A program made the translations under genes and the position numbers. The notes beneath the pieces were generated by a model. The model ran no database searches, was not told where the DNA came from, and saw nothing but the letters and a program-made list of their open reading frames with translations. Shown here piece by piece: positions 49,805 through 61,666 of a DNA stretch of 64,000 nt. Source of the DNA: Piromyces finnis (taxonomy: Eukaryota; Neocallimastigomycota; Neocallimastigomycetes; Neocallimastigales; Neocallimastigaceae); contig MCFH01000033.1 in NCBI GenBank assembly GCA_002104945.1, forward strand, positions 62,001 to 126,000. Reading direction: 5' to 3'. How positions within the stretch are numbered: the stretch's first letter is position 1; every line of letters starts with the position of its first letter.

Positions 49805-50498
49805 ATTAAGTTGTATAAGATAAAGTTAAATTATTTCTTTTAATTGAAAATATTATTTTTCATTAACACTGATAAGATTAGTACAACTTTTAAGAATAAA
49901 TTACTTTTTTTTTTTGGTTTCTAAATACAATAACTTGTTTGTATTTTTTTCAAGTATTTAGACTATAATTTTAGTAAATGTATCTAAATCAAATTTACAA
50001 ATTTACAAATGAGAAATTAAAGTATAAAATAATAATAAAAAAAAGTAAAAAAGGAAGAATCATCAAATATTTATAAATTTAAATTGATTTTATTATTATT
50101 ATATATTAATAATAGATTTAAAAGTTTGCATTTATTATTTTTAACATAAAAATTAAAAGGAATATCTTTATTAAATAAATAATATCATTTTATAAAAACC
50201 TAGTTAAATAATTTCTACTACTAAATAATAAATTATATTTTTATAAAAATTATTTTTGGATGAAAAATACATTATATACATTGTATACATTATAATGCAA
50301 TATTTTTACTACGTTAAAAAAAAGGTATAAAGTAAAGATCATATAAAAAATTACTAATTCACAATCTTACACACAAATAATTTGATTCGATCTTGAAAGA
50401 AATATAATATATATTTACAATATATTTGAATATATATATAATTAAAATATTAATAAATTAATAATATTCATTAATAAATAATCAGAAAAATAATGGAT

Positions 50499-50513
50499 AT
50501 AAATAAATTATAG
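50499..50513. repeat. Target-site duplication, left copy
   Basis: ATAAATAAATTATAG, identical to 51,075-51,089 on the other side of the SINE. Confidence 0.85.
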
Positions 50514-51044
50514 TCGTTCCAGTTTTTATCCTGGTTGTTAAGGCGTTTCCTTAGCATACATAAGGCTTCTGGTTCGACCCCGCAGATGTCAGTGCCTGTG
50601 GATTTTCCCACTGGGTTTGCCATGGGTTGGGTTATGATATTCAGGTAAGTATAAATGAACTTTCTAATTTACTACTATGATAATAACACTCGTCTAGCCG
50701 GCCTGAGAGGGTCTAGTGTACATGGTACATTCCAAATTAGAACTTAATAAGTGGTGACTTAGGCTATGCCAAAAACACATAATATTCCTTAATCAATTTA
50801 AGTGTAAACATTAGGGGGCGGTTGACACGTGATCAAATTGACTATAAGAGGCTTAGCATTGTAGTTGTGAAATATCGTACAACGACATGCATCTAATGTA
50901 CATGGATTAAGTGAGCGTCGAAGCTGAAGAAACAGTATGACAGACCAGGAGGGTCACAACCACCTAGCAATAGGAATGAGCCAACGTTTCTCTAAGAACC
51001 ACCATTGGAGCTAACTCTGATCGATGGGAGAAATGCACTCGGAA

Positions 51045-51074
<30 letters not shown>
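50514..51074 (+). mobile_element. tRNA-derived SINE retrotransposon
   Basis: A 561-bp element differs sharply from its A/T-rich surroundings in G+C content. Its 5' part is tRNA-like, with an A box (TGGTTGTTAAGG at 50,532-50,543, close to Ser/Leu tRNA D-loops) and a canonical B box (GGTTCGACCC at 50,571-50,580). A unique body of about 450 bp with no long ORF follows, then a poly(A) tail of about 27 nt from 51,048. Exact 15-bp direct repeats flank it, which is the hallmark of LINE-mediated target-primed insertion. The intact duplication indicates a recent insertion. A TTTT at 50,603-50,606 could act as an early Pol III terminator. I cannot assign it to a named SINE family or name its LINE partner. 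Confidence 0.88.
50532..50580 (+). promoter_or_regulatory. Internal Pol III promoter (A and B boxes) of the SINE
   Basis: TGGTTGTTAAGG and GGTTCGACCC are 27 nt apart, the spacing found in tRNA genes. The flanks do not fold as a cloverleaf with a proper acceptor stem, so this is a tRNA relic rather than a tRNA gene. Confidence 0.82.
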
Positions 51075-51075
<1 letters not shown>

Positions 51076-51089
51076 TAAATAAATTATAG
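51075..51089. repeat. Target-site duplication, right copy
   Basis: ATAAATAAATTATAG directly follows the poly(A) tail and is identical to the left copy. Confidence 0.85.
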
Positions 51090-51393
51090 ATTCAATTAAA
51101 AATAAAGTATATTGATAATATATGGAAAAATTGAAAATTTTGGTTATTATTTTTGGTATTTATTCATGCTTTATTAAAGATTGACATGTATATATTATGT
51201 ATATATTATGTATGTATTATGTGAATGAAGCATTTATATATATTTATTTAAATTTATATATAGTATAACTATTGTTTATTTTTATTAAAAAAAAAAAAAG
51301 TCAAAAGATTTAATTTTTTAATCATTTGTTATAAAAGTATATATCCAATTACAATTATATAATTATATAATTAAAATTTTATAAAGTAATAAT
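51090..51393. other. Short intergenic region upstream of the RING E3 gene
   Basis: A/T-rich with an ATGTATATATT-type repeat. It presumably holds the promoter of the Hel2-like gene, about 300 bp downstream of the SINE. Confidence 0.6.
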
Positions 51394-54056
51394 ATGGCAA
51401 AAGGAAAAAAGAAGACTAAATTTATACCAATTGATCAAATTGGTAACTTAGAAAGTAAAAAAACTGAAGAGAGAGTCAACACTCCACAAAAAAATGTTGA
51501 AGAGAGTACTACAACAACTGAAACTACTGAAAATCAAACTATTACAAAAAGTAATTCACCATCACCAAAACCAAATAATAAGAAAAAAAAGAAGGAAAAT
51601 GTTGTAAAGGATGAAAAAGAAGATTTCAGTTCTTGTATTATTTGTACTGAAGATGTTGAATTATATGCTGTTGGTAGTTGTAATCATCCAATTTGTCATA
51701 GATGTTCTTTAAGATTACGTATATTATATGAAACTAAAGAATGTCCATATTGTAAGGTAAACTACTTTAAATATATAAAAATACTCTAAATATAAAAACT
51801 ATTTAAAAAAGTAGGATTTAATGTGAGGTTGATATAGTATTAATTACTTAATGCTTAAAATGTATTAAATAAATTTCTAAATATATATGATTTAAATTTA
51901 TAAAATGAAATATTATTAGAATAGTAAATGATTTTTTTTTATAGTAAAATGAAGATAAATACCATATTAACATATAAATTATAATATACAATGATATATA
52001 AAAATTTAATTTTATGATAGACCGAATTAAATAATGTTATATATACAAAAAATAAAGAAAGACAATATGAAGATTATCGTCTTTCAGATTTTTCTTACTT
52101 TAATAAGGATAGAGGCTCTTATTTTGAAAATGAAGATATTAGAAAAATTGTAAATAATATGGAAAAATATTGTTGTCCAGATGATGAGTGTTCATTTGTA
52201 GGTGATGACTGGATGAGTTTAAAGAAGCATACTAAAAATGATCACGATAAATTTTTATGGTATATATATTTTATATAATTCTGCATTTTAAAGACTCAAA
52301 AACAAAAAAAAAAAAAAAAAGAAATAATAATTACTAAATTTATTGTAATTATATAAAGTGATATTTGTATAAATAAGAAAAAAGTTTTTCCATTTGAACA
52401 AATTTTATATTCTCAAGATAAATTAATAAAACATAAAGAAAAAGAACATAAACAATGTGGTTTTTGTATGAAACGTTTTTATGATGATGATGATCTTTAT
52501 GATCATTGCAAAAAAAGTTATGAAGAATGTCAATGTTGTAAGCAATTAGGAAAACCAAACCAATACTTTATTAATTATGGAACTTTAGTAAGTGTTATAT
52601 TATTTCATGCAATAATAACTAAAATAAAATAAGTGATATACTCAAATATATTTTAAATTATTATATGTCCAAAAATATTTTTAAATTTTAATTTATTTTA
52701 GTCTGAACACTTTAATAAAGAACATTTTGTATGTCAACATCCAGAATGTCTTGAAAAAAAATTTATTGTTTTCCCAACAGAATTTGATTTAAAGGCTCAT
52801 GAAGTAAGTTTAAAAATATATTTAATTATTATTACTATTATTTTAATAATTATTGAATTAATTATAAATTAAAATAAAAAGGACTAAGCGTAAACAAAAA
52901 TGCTTAATTTATATTTTTATAAAATTATAATTAGGTTGAAGAGCATCTTCAAAATTCTGGAAAGGGTAAAGGCCGTTATCAACCAATTGATATTGGATTC
53001 CAATATGCAGATTCTCATTCATCATCTTCAAATTATCACTCTAGAAATGACAGAAATGACAGATACAACAATAGAAATAATAGAAATAATAGAAATGATG
53101 GAAATGATAGAAGAGAAAGAAATAACAGAAATGGTAGAAAAAACAGAAGTGAAAGAAATAATGATGAACATACTACAACCACTACTAATGAAATAATAGG
53201 AAATGATGAAACATCTCAAAAATCAAATCAAAGATCAAATAATAGATCAAAAAAGAATAATAATAATAACAATAGAGGTGCAAGAAATCGTTTTAATGTT
53301 CCAGAAGGTTTTGGATCAAAACTTACAGGTTCTGAAAATGATGCAAAGAATGAAGAAGAAATAATACAAGAATCTTCATCAAGTAGTCATCCAATAGAAG
53401 CTTCCCATTCAAATAACAGACAATCTAAAGCTTCCGCATCATCATCATCATCCCATAGTGCTACAACAACTATTACATCAATGGATCCAGAAGAAATTGA
53501 ATTAATTAAAAAGTTAAATAAAATGATTGGTTCTGATCAAAATCAAATTACTACTTTCAAAACTATTTCATCTTCCTATTATAAGGATTTATTACCAGCT
53601 GAAAAGTTTTTAGAAGCTTTCATTGCTCTTGTTAATAAAAATGATGTAAAAGGAAAAGGAAAGAAGAAGAATGTAATTGATAAAATTGGTAGTGTTTGGA
53701 ATCAAATGGCAAAAGATTTATTAAAGAAGAAGGATTCACCAGAAGGTAAAAACATTGATTTTGAAAAGAAATGTAATGATATGTTAAGAGCTTGGAATGA
53801 TTATAAAATTAAAGTAAGTGTTAAAAAAAAAAAAAAAAAAACACATATAGTTTAAAGAATTTTATAATTTATTAATTGTAAATTTTAAAAATAAAAATAA
53901 AAAAAGCAAAATGATCAAGAAGAAGATTATTCTACCATATTGGCCGAGAAGAAAAAGAAGTTAAATCAATCATACGCTTCACATGCTGATTTACCAGATT
54001 CATTAGGATTATTAAGTAAACCAAAACAAAAAGCTAAAGGTAAATAGATATATATT

Positions 54057-54137
<81 letters not shown>

Positions 54138-54857
54138 TTTTTCTTTTTTTCCTATTTCCACGTATTAATTTATTATTTTAATTTTAAAATTAATTATAAA
54201 TATTAAAATTTCATTTTATATATAGTTCTTGTTATAAAATCATCATCTAAAACAACTAGTCCAGTAGCTAGTAGAAATCATTCAACTGACAATTTAGGTA
54301 GTGCATTTTATGATCGTATAGCGGAAAGAATGATTCAACTTGATAAAAAGCAAAAGCAAAAGGAAAATGAAAAAGTAAAATTTGTTTTAGAATCAGAATC
54401 ATCAGCTAATAATTCATCTGCATCAGAATCAGAATCAGAAGAATCAGAAGTTGTGACTGCTTCAAATTCCAATGCAGCTGGTTCTTCTTCAGTCTCAACT
54501 AATCAAGAAAGAAATAATACAACTATAAATACACCAACATCTAAAACTGTAGTAGATAATGCTACTAGGTATTTGAAGAGTTCTAAGCATAAAATGAATA
54601 AATATAATTCCGATTTCCCAAGTCTTTCAGGAAGCTCTTCTTCTGCAGCTTCAGCTTTATTCGGAACATCTTTAAGTAATAACAATAATAATAATAATCC
54701 ATATGATCGTTCTTCCCAAAAGAATAGATTTAAACCAATGTCACAAAAATTAAAGAGCCAAGAAGAATTCCCATCTCTTCAAAGTACTAATCGTAATAAA
54801 AAGAATACTCAAATAAAACAACCAAGAGCTAAAAGTTCTGTATTAAGAATTGTATAA
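51394..54857 (+). CDS. Hel2/ZNF598-like RING E3 ubiquitin ligase (ribosome quality control)
   Basis: Seven exons (51394-51756, 52021-52259, 52359-52587, 52702-52803, 52935-53813, 53907-54039, 54226-54857) join in phase to 858 residues. A basic disordered N-terminus is followed by a RING near residues 80-121 (CIICTEDVELYAVGSC, HPICHRC, CPYC). Then come the C2H2-type fingers of this family: CCPDDECSFVGDDWMSLKKH, CDICINKKKVFPF, CGFCMKRFYDDDDLYDHC, CQCCKQLG, CQHPECLEKKFIVF...ELKAH-like. FPSLSG and FPSLQS near the C-terminus are also typical. Hel2/ZNF598 binds collided ribosomes and ubiquitinates 40S proteins. The Asn/Arg-rich stretch after the fingers is low-complexity. The call rests on the RING plus finger order and the GFQYAD segment. 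Confidence 0.9.
54058..54134. repeat. (TAA)n microsatellite in the last intron of the Hel2-like gene
   Basis: About 25 perfect units just after the splice donor. The preceding exon and the following one join in frame across it. Confidence 0.92.
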
Positions 54858-55244
54858 ATTCTATTTAGTATAATGATAAAGGGTCAATGTTCATGGTGAA
54901 TTTTTATGGGCTTTTTTTTTTTTTTTTTTTTTTTAATTTAATTATTATATAAGTAAAAAGTATTACAAAAAAAAAAAAAAAGTTAAAAAAAGTAATGAAT
55001 AAAATAAAATAAAATAAAATAAATAAAATTTAAATACATTATTGTTATTGTTATGGTTTACTCATTCTGATTAAAATATTATAATTAAACTAAGGAACCA
55101 TGATCAATAAAATTTGTAATTTAAAGATTATTGTATTAATGATAAAAAAAAAAAAAAATTGTATCTCTTTTCTGATTTAGAAACAATTTTATTTTTTAAT
55201 AGATTTTTATTTTTTCAAGTAAAATAAAAAATATTAATAAAATC

Positions 55245-55286
<42 letters not shown>

Positions 55287-55570
55287 TAAAATTAAAATAT
55301 TTGTATATAGGAAGTAAATAATTTTTTATAAAGCTATGATACATTGAATCCATAGTATCAGTAATAATAAAAATAAAATTAGAAAAAAAAAAAAATATTG
55401 ATTTTTTATTCCTCAATAATTAATGTTTATTGTAGAGTAGGACTATATAATATAATAGCTATATTCAATAACATTTTTATTCATTTATTGCTTTTTTTTT
55501 TTTTATTTTCGTAAATGAAAATATAATTTATTTAAAGGTTTATACTTTTATTATATTACATTGGGTATTA

Positions 55571-55641
<71 letters not shown>

Positions 55642-55840
55642 ATGTTTCATTGTCTAATATCATATATTTTTTTAAAAAAAAGATGGCATACTTAAATTAT
55701 AAAACAAACTTTATACAATAAATTAAAAATACTTAATAATACTACTCTATTTGAAAACCTCATTCAATAAATAATAGAGAAAGTTGAGATATAACAATAA
55801 AATAGAATTATATTTTGATTTATTGTCTTTTTTTTTTTTT
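54858..55840. other. Convergent intergenic region with microsatellites
   Basis: Between the Hel2-like gene (plus) and Cys-rich member 5 (minus). It holds an (AAT)n run at about 55,245-55,284 and an (AAAT)n run at about 55,571-55,642. No gene is seen. Confidence 0.7.
55571..55642. repeat. (TAAA)n tetranucleotide microsatellite
   Basis: About 18 perfect TAAA units in the intergenic region. Confidence 0.93.
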
Positions 55841-56719
55841 CTATAATAAGATATATTTAAATAACCCACAATATAATACCATATATAAAATAAATGACAT
55901 GATGGTGTATCTTGTTAAAGCAAAACTGCCTTCATCATTATTTAATTTTTGTGGAGCTTGTAAATCATTATTAATTAATAGAGTATTATTAGATTGTATT
56001 ATAGTATTATCGGCGGTTTCAGCCGGTAATACATTATTTCCAGGTAGTGATTGTGGTATAACTCCTGATGATATATTAGATAAACAATTTGGTCCATCCA
56101 AGATATCAAGAAAAGATTTTAATTTATCAACGACTTCCTTATTTGCATTAGGAAGTGCAGAAAACTTGTAGTTTGCAGCTATTGCTTGAGTTACACTGTT
56201 ATTACTATCAAGTAAAAATTGTATATATTTTTTAGTAGCTTCTGTACATTTTGGGGAGGAACAAGAATTTTTTATAGAATTTAGTGCAGCTTCGTTCATT
56301 TGCATTTCTGCCATTGGATTATTTTTATATACATTCATGGTATTGGCTAAACCAGTTGTAATTTCATAATCAGTAAATGGACATATTTCACCAGTTTCAC
56401 TTGTTTCACACATGATGGATAAAGTATTTTTAAATATTTCAGCAGAAACAGTAATCAATGATTTAACACTTTGACAAGAAGGAAGAAAACTCATTGGATT
56501 AAAATAAAATTGTTGACATTGAGTTGATTGAGATGTTGCACATACTGAACTTAAATTTTCTTTTGATATTTTTTGACTAATACAACCTTCTATTGCTATC
56601 ATTTCAGCTTTACAAGCTTCTGTGAATCGTCCTGAACTACCATTATTGCTATTAAATGGTGCAGCTAATACTGCACTAATTATACTGGATATAAATATTA
56701 TTTGTGATATGATCTTCAT
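55841..56719 (-). CDS. Cys-rich, probably membrane- or GPI-anchored secreted protein (family member 5, dispersed)
   Basis: Single exon of 292 residues. The signal peptide ends near VLA. The Cys layout follows the 24.8-32.3 kb family: CKAEMIAIEGC, VCATSQSTQCQQFYF, PSCQS, IMCETSETGEICPF and NSCSSPKCTEA. Motif wording is more divergent: the DENNNYCP box has become SETGEICP. The C-terminal hydrophobic run (MSFILYMVLYCGLFKYILL) could be a GPI signal or a membrane helix. It lies more than 23 kb from the cluster and on the opposite strand, so it is probably an older duplicate. Function unknown. Confidence 0.78.
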   Translation of the reverse strand: MKIISQIIFISSIISAVLAAPFNSNNGSSGRFTEACKAEMIAIEGCISQKISKENLSSVCATSQSTQCQQFYFNPMSFLPSCQSVKSLITVSAEIFKNTLSIMCETSETGEICPFTDYEITTGLANTMNVYKNNPMAEMQMNEAALNSIKNSCSSPKCTEATKKYIQFLLDSNNSVTQAIAANYKFSALPNANKEVVDKLKSFLDILDGPNCLSNISSGVIPQSLPGNNVLPAETADNTIIQSNNTLLINNDLQAPQKLNNDEGSFALTRYTIMSFILYMVLYCGLFKYILL

Positions 56720-58084
56720 TTTTTTATTTTTATTTTGGTATATAACGATTGTTTTTTTTTTTTATTGAAATGTATAAAAGAAATATAAAAAAAAAAGATT
56801 TATTTTTAATTGATGCTATTGCTATACAAAATTTAGTAAAATTTCTTCACTTTAGATTTATATACATATGGATAATTTTTTTAGGTAAAGATTTAATAAA
56901 AAAAAAAAAAAAAAAGAAATGATTAAAAGTATTTATAAAAGTTTGGCATAAATAATAATCCTAATATTTTGGTATTATCATCACCATTCACAATAATTCC
57001 TATTTTATATTTATTTAATGAATGGTTAATAATTTTTTTCTTTTTATTTAATATTATAGTTTATATATTAATTAAATATATATTAATATTTGAAAAATAT
57101 ATATTTGATTATACTACATTATATTAAATAAAAAAAGTTTAATAAATAATATTTAAATGAAAGACGGTCAATAGGTTTAATAAAAAATTAAATCCATAAT
57201 TTTATTTTATAATAAATTTGTTTATTATTTTTTTTTGTTTTAAAAATAATTGCCGTTTCCACACACACACAAATATCATTATTATAATATTAATAAAAAA
57301 ATAATATAAATTAAATTCTAATAAATGTAGTTTAATTTTTGGAATGTCACAAATCTCATATTCCTCCTTCTAAAAAGTGGGTGGTGTACTTTAGCTTATT
57401 TCACTTGCGAATACTCTTTAATTTTTTGAAAGTAGAGGAAAAGAAATTAATTTACATTATGTTTTATTATATAATACATAGTGTAAATTGCTATTGAATC
57501 TATAAGTATTATAAATATTATTATCAAATTTATATAAAGATAATAAATAGTGTACTTTATAAGGCATAAAATACTTTATCCTATACTTTTTTTTTTTTTA
57601 TAATAATATTATATAGTAGAATATATTGTATTTTAATTTTAAAAAAAAATAAAGAAAAAAAAAATAATTGTAATAAATAATATTTTTTATTTAATCATTA
57701 ATAATTATTTATCTGAATAAAAAAAAATATTTTTTATTATTTTTTTTATCATTGTTTATAATAAATTTAGATTTAGCAAAAGGGATAATAATGCTTATAG
57801 AATGAAATAATAATATCATAAAATGAAATTGGGTTAACTAGTTTATATTTCATGAACAAAAATTATAATAATGATTTAAAAGTTTAAATGCTAAAAAAAA
57901 AAAAAAAACTGAATAAAAAAGTATGAAAAATTAGGATATGAACTTTTTTTTATTTTATTTTTATTTGGAATAATGTTTCAATTGATATATTTGGAATTTG
58001 ATATTTATATAACAGAAAAAAAAAATAAAAAGATAAGATTTTTTTTTTTTTTATAAGTTTGATTGTTTGTTTAATTTTTAAAGT
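56720..58084. other. Intergenic, A+T-rich
   Basis: Upstream of Cys-rich member 5 and downstream of ARL8. A G+C-richer patch at about 57,340-57,420 has no coding frame or tRNA boxes. Nothing else is recognised. Confidence 0.6.
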
Positions 58085-59465
58085 TTATTTTCCGCTAGAG
58101 GCATGCTATCAATATTAATATATATATATATATTTTAGAATATTACCATAATTTTAACAATAACAACATAATATAATAATTAAAATTAATAATAAAAAAT
58201 ATAAAATTATTATTTACCTTTGTAAGCCATTGTAAAGTAATATCAATATTTACATAATTCTTAGCAGAAATAGAATAACAACAAATTTCACGATTACCAG
58301 AAATAGATTTTAAATCTAATTTTTCTATAGTTTCTTCTACTGTTAAAGCATTTTCTAAATCATTTTTATTGGCTAAAACTAATACTGGAATATCAGCTAT
58401 ACAATTAAATTAATATTTTAAAATAAGATTATTAAAAAAATGAAAATAAATATTATCTATTATTCAAATTATTAAATATTCTAATCTTACCTAATTGAGG
58501 CTTTTTTAATAATGAATGAAGTTCAATTTTAGCAGCCGGTATTGATGCTAAATCTGCTGAATCTACTACAAAACTATAAAATGATATATATATTTATTGA
58601 ATAAAAAAATTAGATAAAAGTTCTTTTAATCTTTTTTAATAAATTTTTTTTTTATATGGAGAAACTACTTACACAATAGCATTAACACCTCTACAGTATC
58701 TTTCCCACATTCCTCTAAATCTATTATTTTTTTTTAAAAAAAAATTTTTTTTAATGAATTTGTATATAATTATACTTTTTTAATTTATTTTATAATTTTA
58801 ACCAAAATATACCTGGATTGACCACCAATATCCCATAACTTTTTATTATTAAAAATAAATTAGAATTAATATTATTTAAGGTATAATTCTATTATAACAA
58901 AAGTTTTTTTTATAGGTTTGAAAATCTTACTTTCATAGTGACATTTCCTTTTGTTACTTTTCTCATATTGAAACCAACCTAACATGCAAAAAATTTCAAA
59001 TAATCATTAGAAATTATATTACATAATACTAATTCTTTTATATTTTATTTTTTTTAATAAAATATTTACAGTTGGAATCATATCTTCACTGAATTGGCCA
59101 GACTACATATATATATATTTATATATAGTATTAAATAACAATTATATTGTTATAGATATATTATATATAAGTGACATGCTTACACATATGACATTAACAA
59201 GTGTAGTTTTACCAGAGTATTGAAGACCTACTAAAGTAAGTTCCATTTCCTTTTGGTAACATACAATAATATAATTTTATTTATTTATTTATTTTTGTTA
59301 TTATAATGAAAGGGAAAATTATTAATATTGTACAAATTCAATATACTAAAAAAACTGAACATATATATTTATATATTATATATTATATATATTTGATAAT
59401 ATTATTACTTCTTTGAAAAATAAGCTTCTAAGCCAGTTTAAAAATGATTGAATTAATGATGCCAT
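58085..59465 (-). CDS. ARL8: Arl8 small GTPase
   Basis: Nine exons on the minus strand: 59465-59409, 59249-59184, 59102-59070, 58978-58931, 58838-58813, 58720-58673, 58573-58491, 58396-58218 and 58105-58085. They join in phase to 186 residues, exactly the animal Arl8 length. The order is an amphipathic N-terminal helix ([21 protein letters not shown]), the P-loop GLQYSGKTT, switch I ([18 protein letters not shown]), switch II ([25 protein letters not shown]), NKND for guanine recognition, and [17 protein letters not shown] and the [12 protein letters not shown] block separate Arl8 from Arf and Arl1-3. Arl8 places lysosomes or vacuoles along microtubules through effectors. The N-terminus lacks the Gly2 needed for myristoylation (MASL), as expected for Arl8. 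Several exons are 21-66 nt. The final seven-codon exon is the least certain. Confidence 0.95.
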
Positions 59466-60039
59466 TTTTTATTATTAATTGTATTTAAATCTAATTTATT
59501 ATATTTATTATTTAGTTTTTTTTAACAATATTTTAAATTTTATAATTATTTCAATTTTTTTTTTTCTTTCAAAATTTTTTGATATCTTTTGTAATATAGT
59601 TTGTATTAAATTTGTTATATTAGAAAATTGAAATGAATAAAATTAATTAATAAACAAATATAGTATTATTAATAGAATAGAGAATAGCTTTTAATATATT
59701 TTAAATTTACTTTGGAAATATATTTTTGTTTGGTAAAAATTTATTTTTTCTCCACTTATTTTAAGATAAAGTTTACTTGATATTGCTAATAATTATAAAG
59801 GATAATAAAGATATATAGAAAATATATTTAGTATATCTTATTTTGTTTTATTTTAAATATATACATATATATATATATATAAATTTTAGCATTTCACATC
59901 ATTCAAATTTCTATTTGAAAATTAACACATTTTATATTATAGTTATATTTATTCAAAAATCCCATTTATAATTTTATGTTTTATTTAATAATATATATTA
60001 ATTTAATAAGTTGTTGAATAAAAAATAAATTGAAAATAT

Positions 60040-60070
<31 letters not shown>

Positions 60071-61666
60071 GAAGCTGGTAATTATAAAGAAAGGGATTAT
60101 GCATAATTTAATTTCATTAAAAATCAACATAACGATGGTTAATATATATGAAAAATATTATTTTAACTTTTAATATATCTATATTTTTAAAATACTGAAT
60201 GGACAATTTATGCAAAATATGTTATATATATTGAAAAATTAAAGTAGAAAAAAAGTTGTATATAAATTATATATAATTTTTTTCTTTCATATAATAATAT
60301 TTCATTGATTAATAATAGTTATTAGGGTGAATTTTCTACTAATAAAAAAGTGGTGATTATTATAACATCTTTTATAATATATTATTTGGATTATTACTTA
60401 TTTCTTTTGCTTGCTTTATTATTATTTTAGTGAATTATCTTCTTAAAATAACTTTTTTTAGTATATGAATTTTCCTAATTTTATTTACTATTTCTTTTTC
60501 GTTTTCTTTTTTTATTTGTTTTAAAATACTTTTTTTTATTTTATTATATTTTATTTATTTGCTACTTTAAAACAAATAATAGTATTATGAAGACTTTTTC
60601 TTATACCAAAAAAATAGTATATTAAGAAAATAAAAAGAAATATTGAAAATTATAAAATGTAATGTTATAGTTGGATATTTGGTATTTTAAATTTTTTTTT
60701 TTTTTTTTAATAAAAAAACATATAAATATCATCAAAATATATATAAATTCGAATATAATTCAAATAACTATATTATTATTAAATTATAAATATTATGTTA
60801 TTTTAGGTAAGACATTATTTATCATTCTAATGAATATTTATTAGTTATTTATTTATTTATTATTCATTTATTCACTTATTTATTTATTATTATTGATATT
60901 TTAAATTATAATTTTTTTTGGTTTATTATTTTTTGAAAATCCAATATATTTAAATATATTATTAAATATATTAATTAATATAATTTATATATAAAAATAA
61001 ATAGAATAATTATAATATTAATAAAAGTATCATTTATTATATGTTGGATTTTGTACAAATGATATATCATGTATTAAATAATATTAATTATAGTATATTG
61101 TAATATATTATGGTAGAAAAAAACACTTATCGCAAGTAGATACTGTTATTATCAAAAAAAAAAAAAAAAAAAAAAAAATTAAAATAGTCAGAGGAAAGCT
61201 TTTATAATGATAAAAGGGAATGAAAATATTATTAAAGAACAAGTTATTTCGTATTATTTTATAATTTAAATATTTTTAGTTTAATATATTGTATGTAAAA
61301 TGACAGTAGTATACTTTAAAATACTTTATCTTTTATAATATAGAAAAGGTTATTTTCTTTTTTTCATATTTTATAAAATAATACATCTTTTATATTTAAT
61401 TTTATGTACATTGCCAATATAGTATACTATTTAATTTTATAGTTTTTACAAGAAAAAAACACTCTATATAATAGAAAAAAGAATAAATAATTAAATGGAA
61501 AAATTATAGTGTTATATTAATAATAAATATTTTTGTTATTATATATAATATTTTATTTATTTATTTTTTTAAATGATATAATGGTGTATTAAATAATATG
61601 AATGATTATTATTTTTTTTTTCATTTTAAATATACAAAAATAAAATAAAATTTAGAAATTAATAAT
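59466..61666. other. Intergenic, A+T-rich
   Basis: Between the 5' end of ARL8 and the 3' end of the Clf1 gene, both on the minus strand. No gene is recognised. Long T and A runs are present. Confidence 0.65.

Larger units (their letters stand above)
47876..50498. other. Long intergenic stretch upstream of the SINE
   Basis: No ORF with family signal is found. A higher-complexity patch at 48,540-48,790 contains a candidate structured RNA. A 47-bp tandem duplication lies at 49,711-49,804. The rest is A/T-rich. Confidence 0.6.

Noticed and set aside
50532..50580. Functional tRNA gene
   Set aside because: A and B boxes are present but no acceptor-stem pairing or complete cloverleaf surrounds them. 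The position in a poly(A)-tailed, duplication-flanked element fits a SINE.
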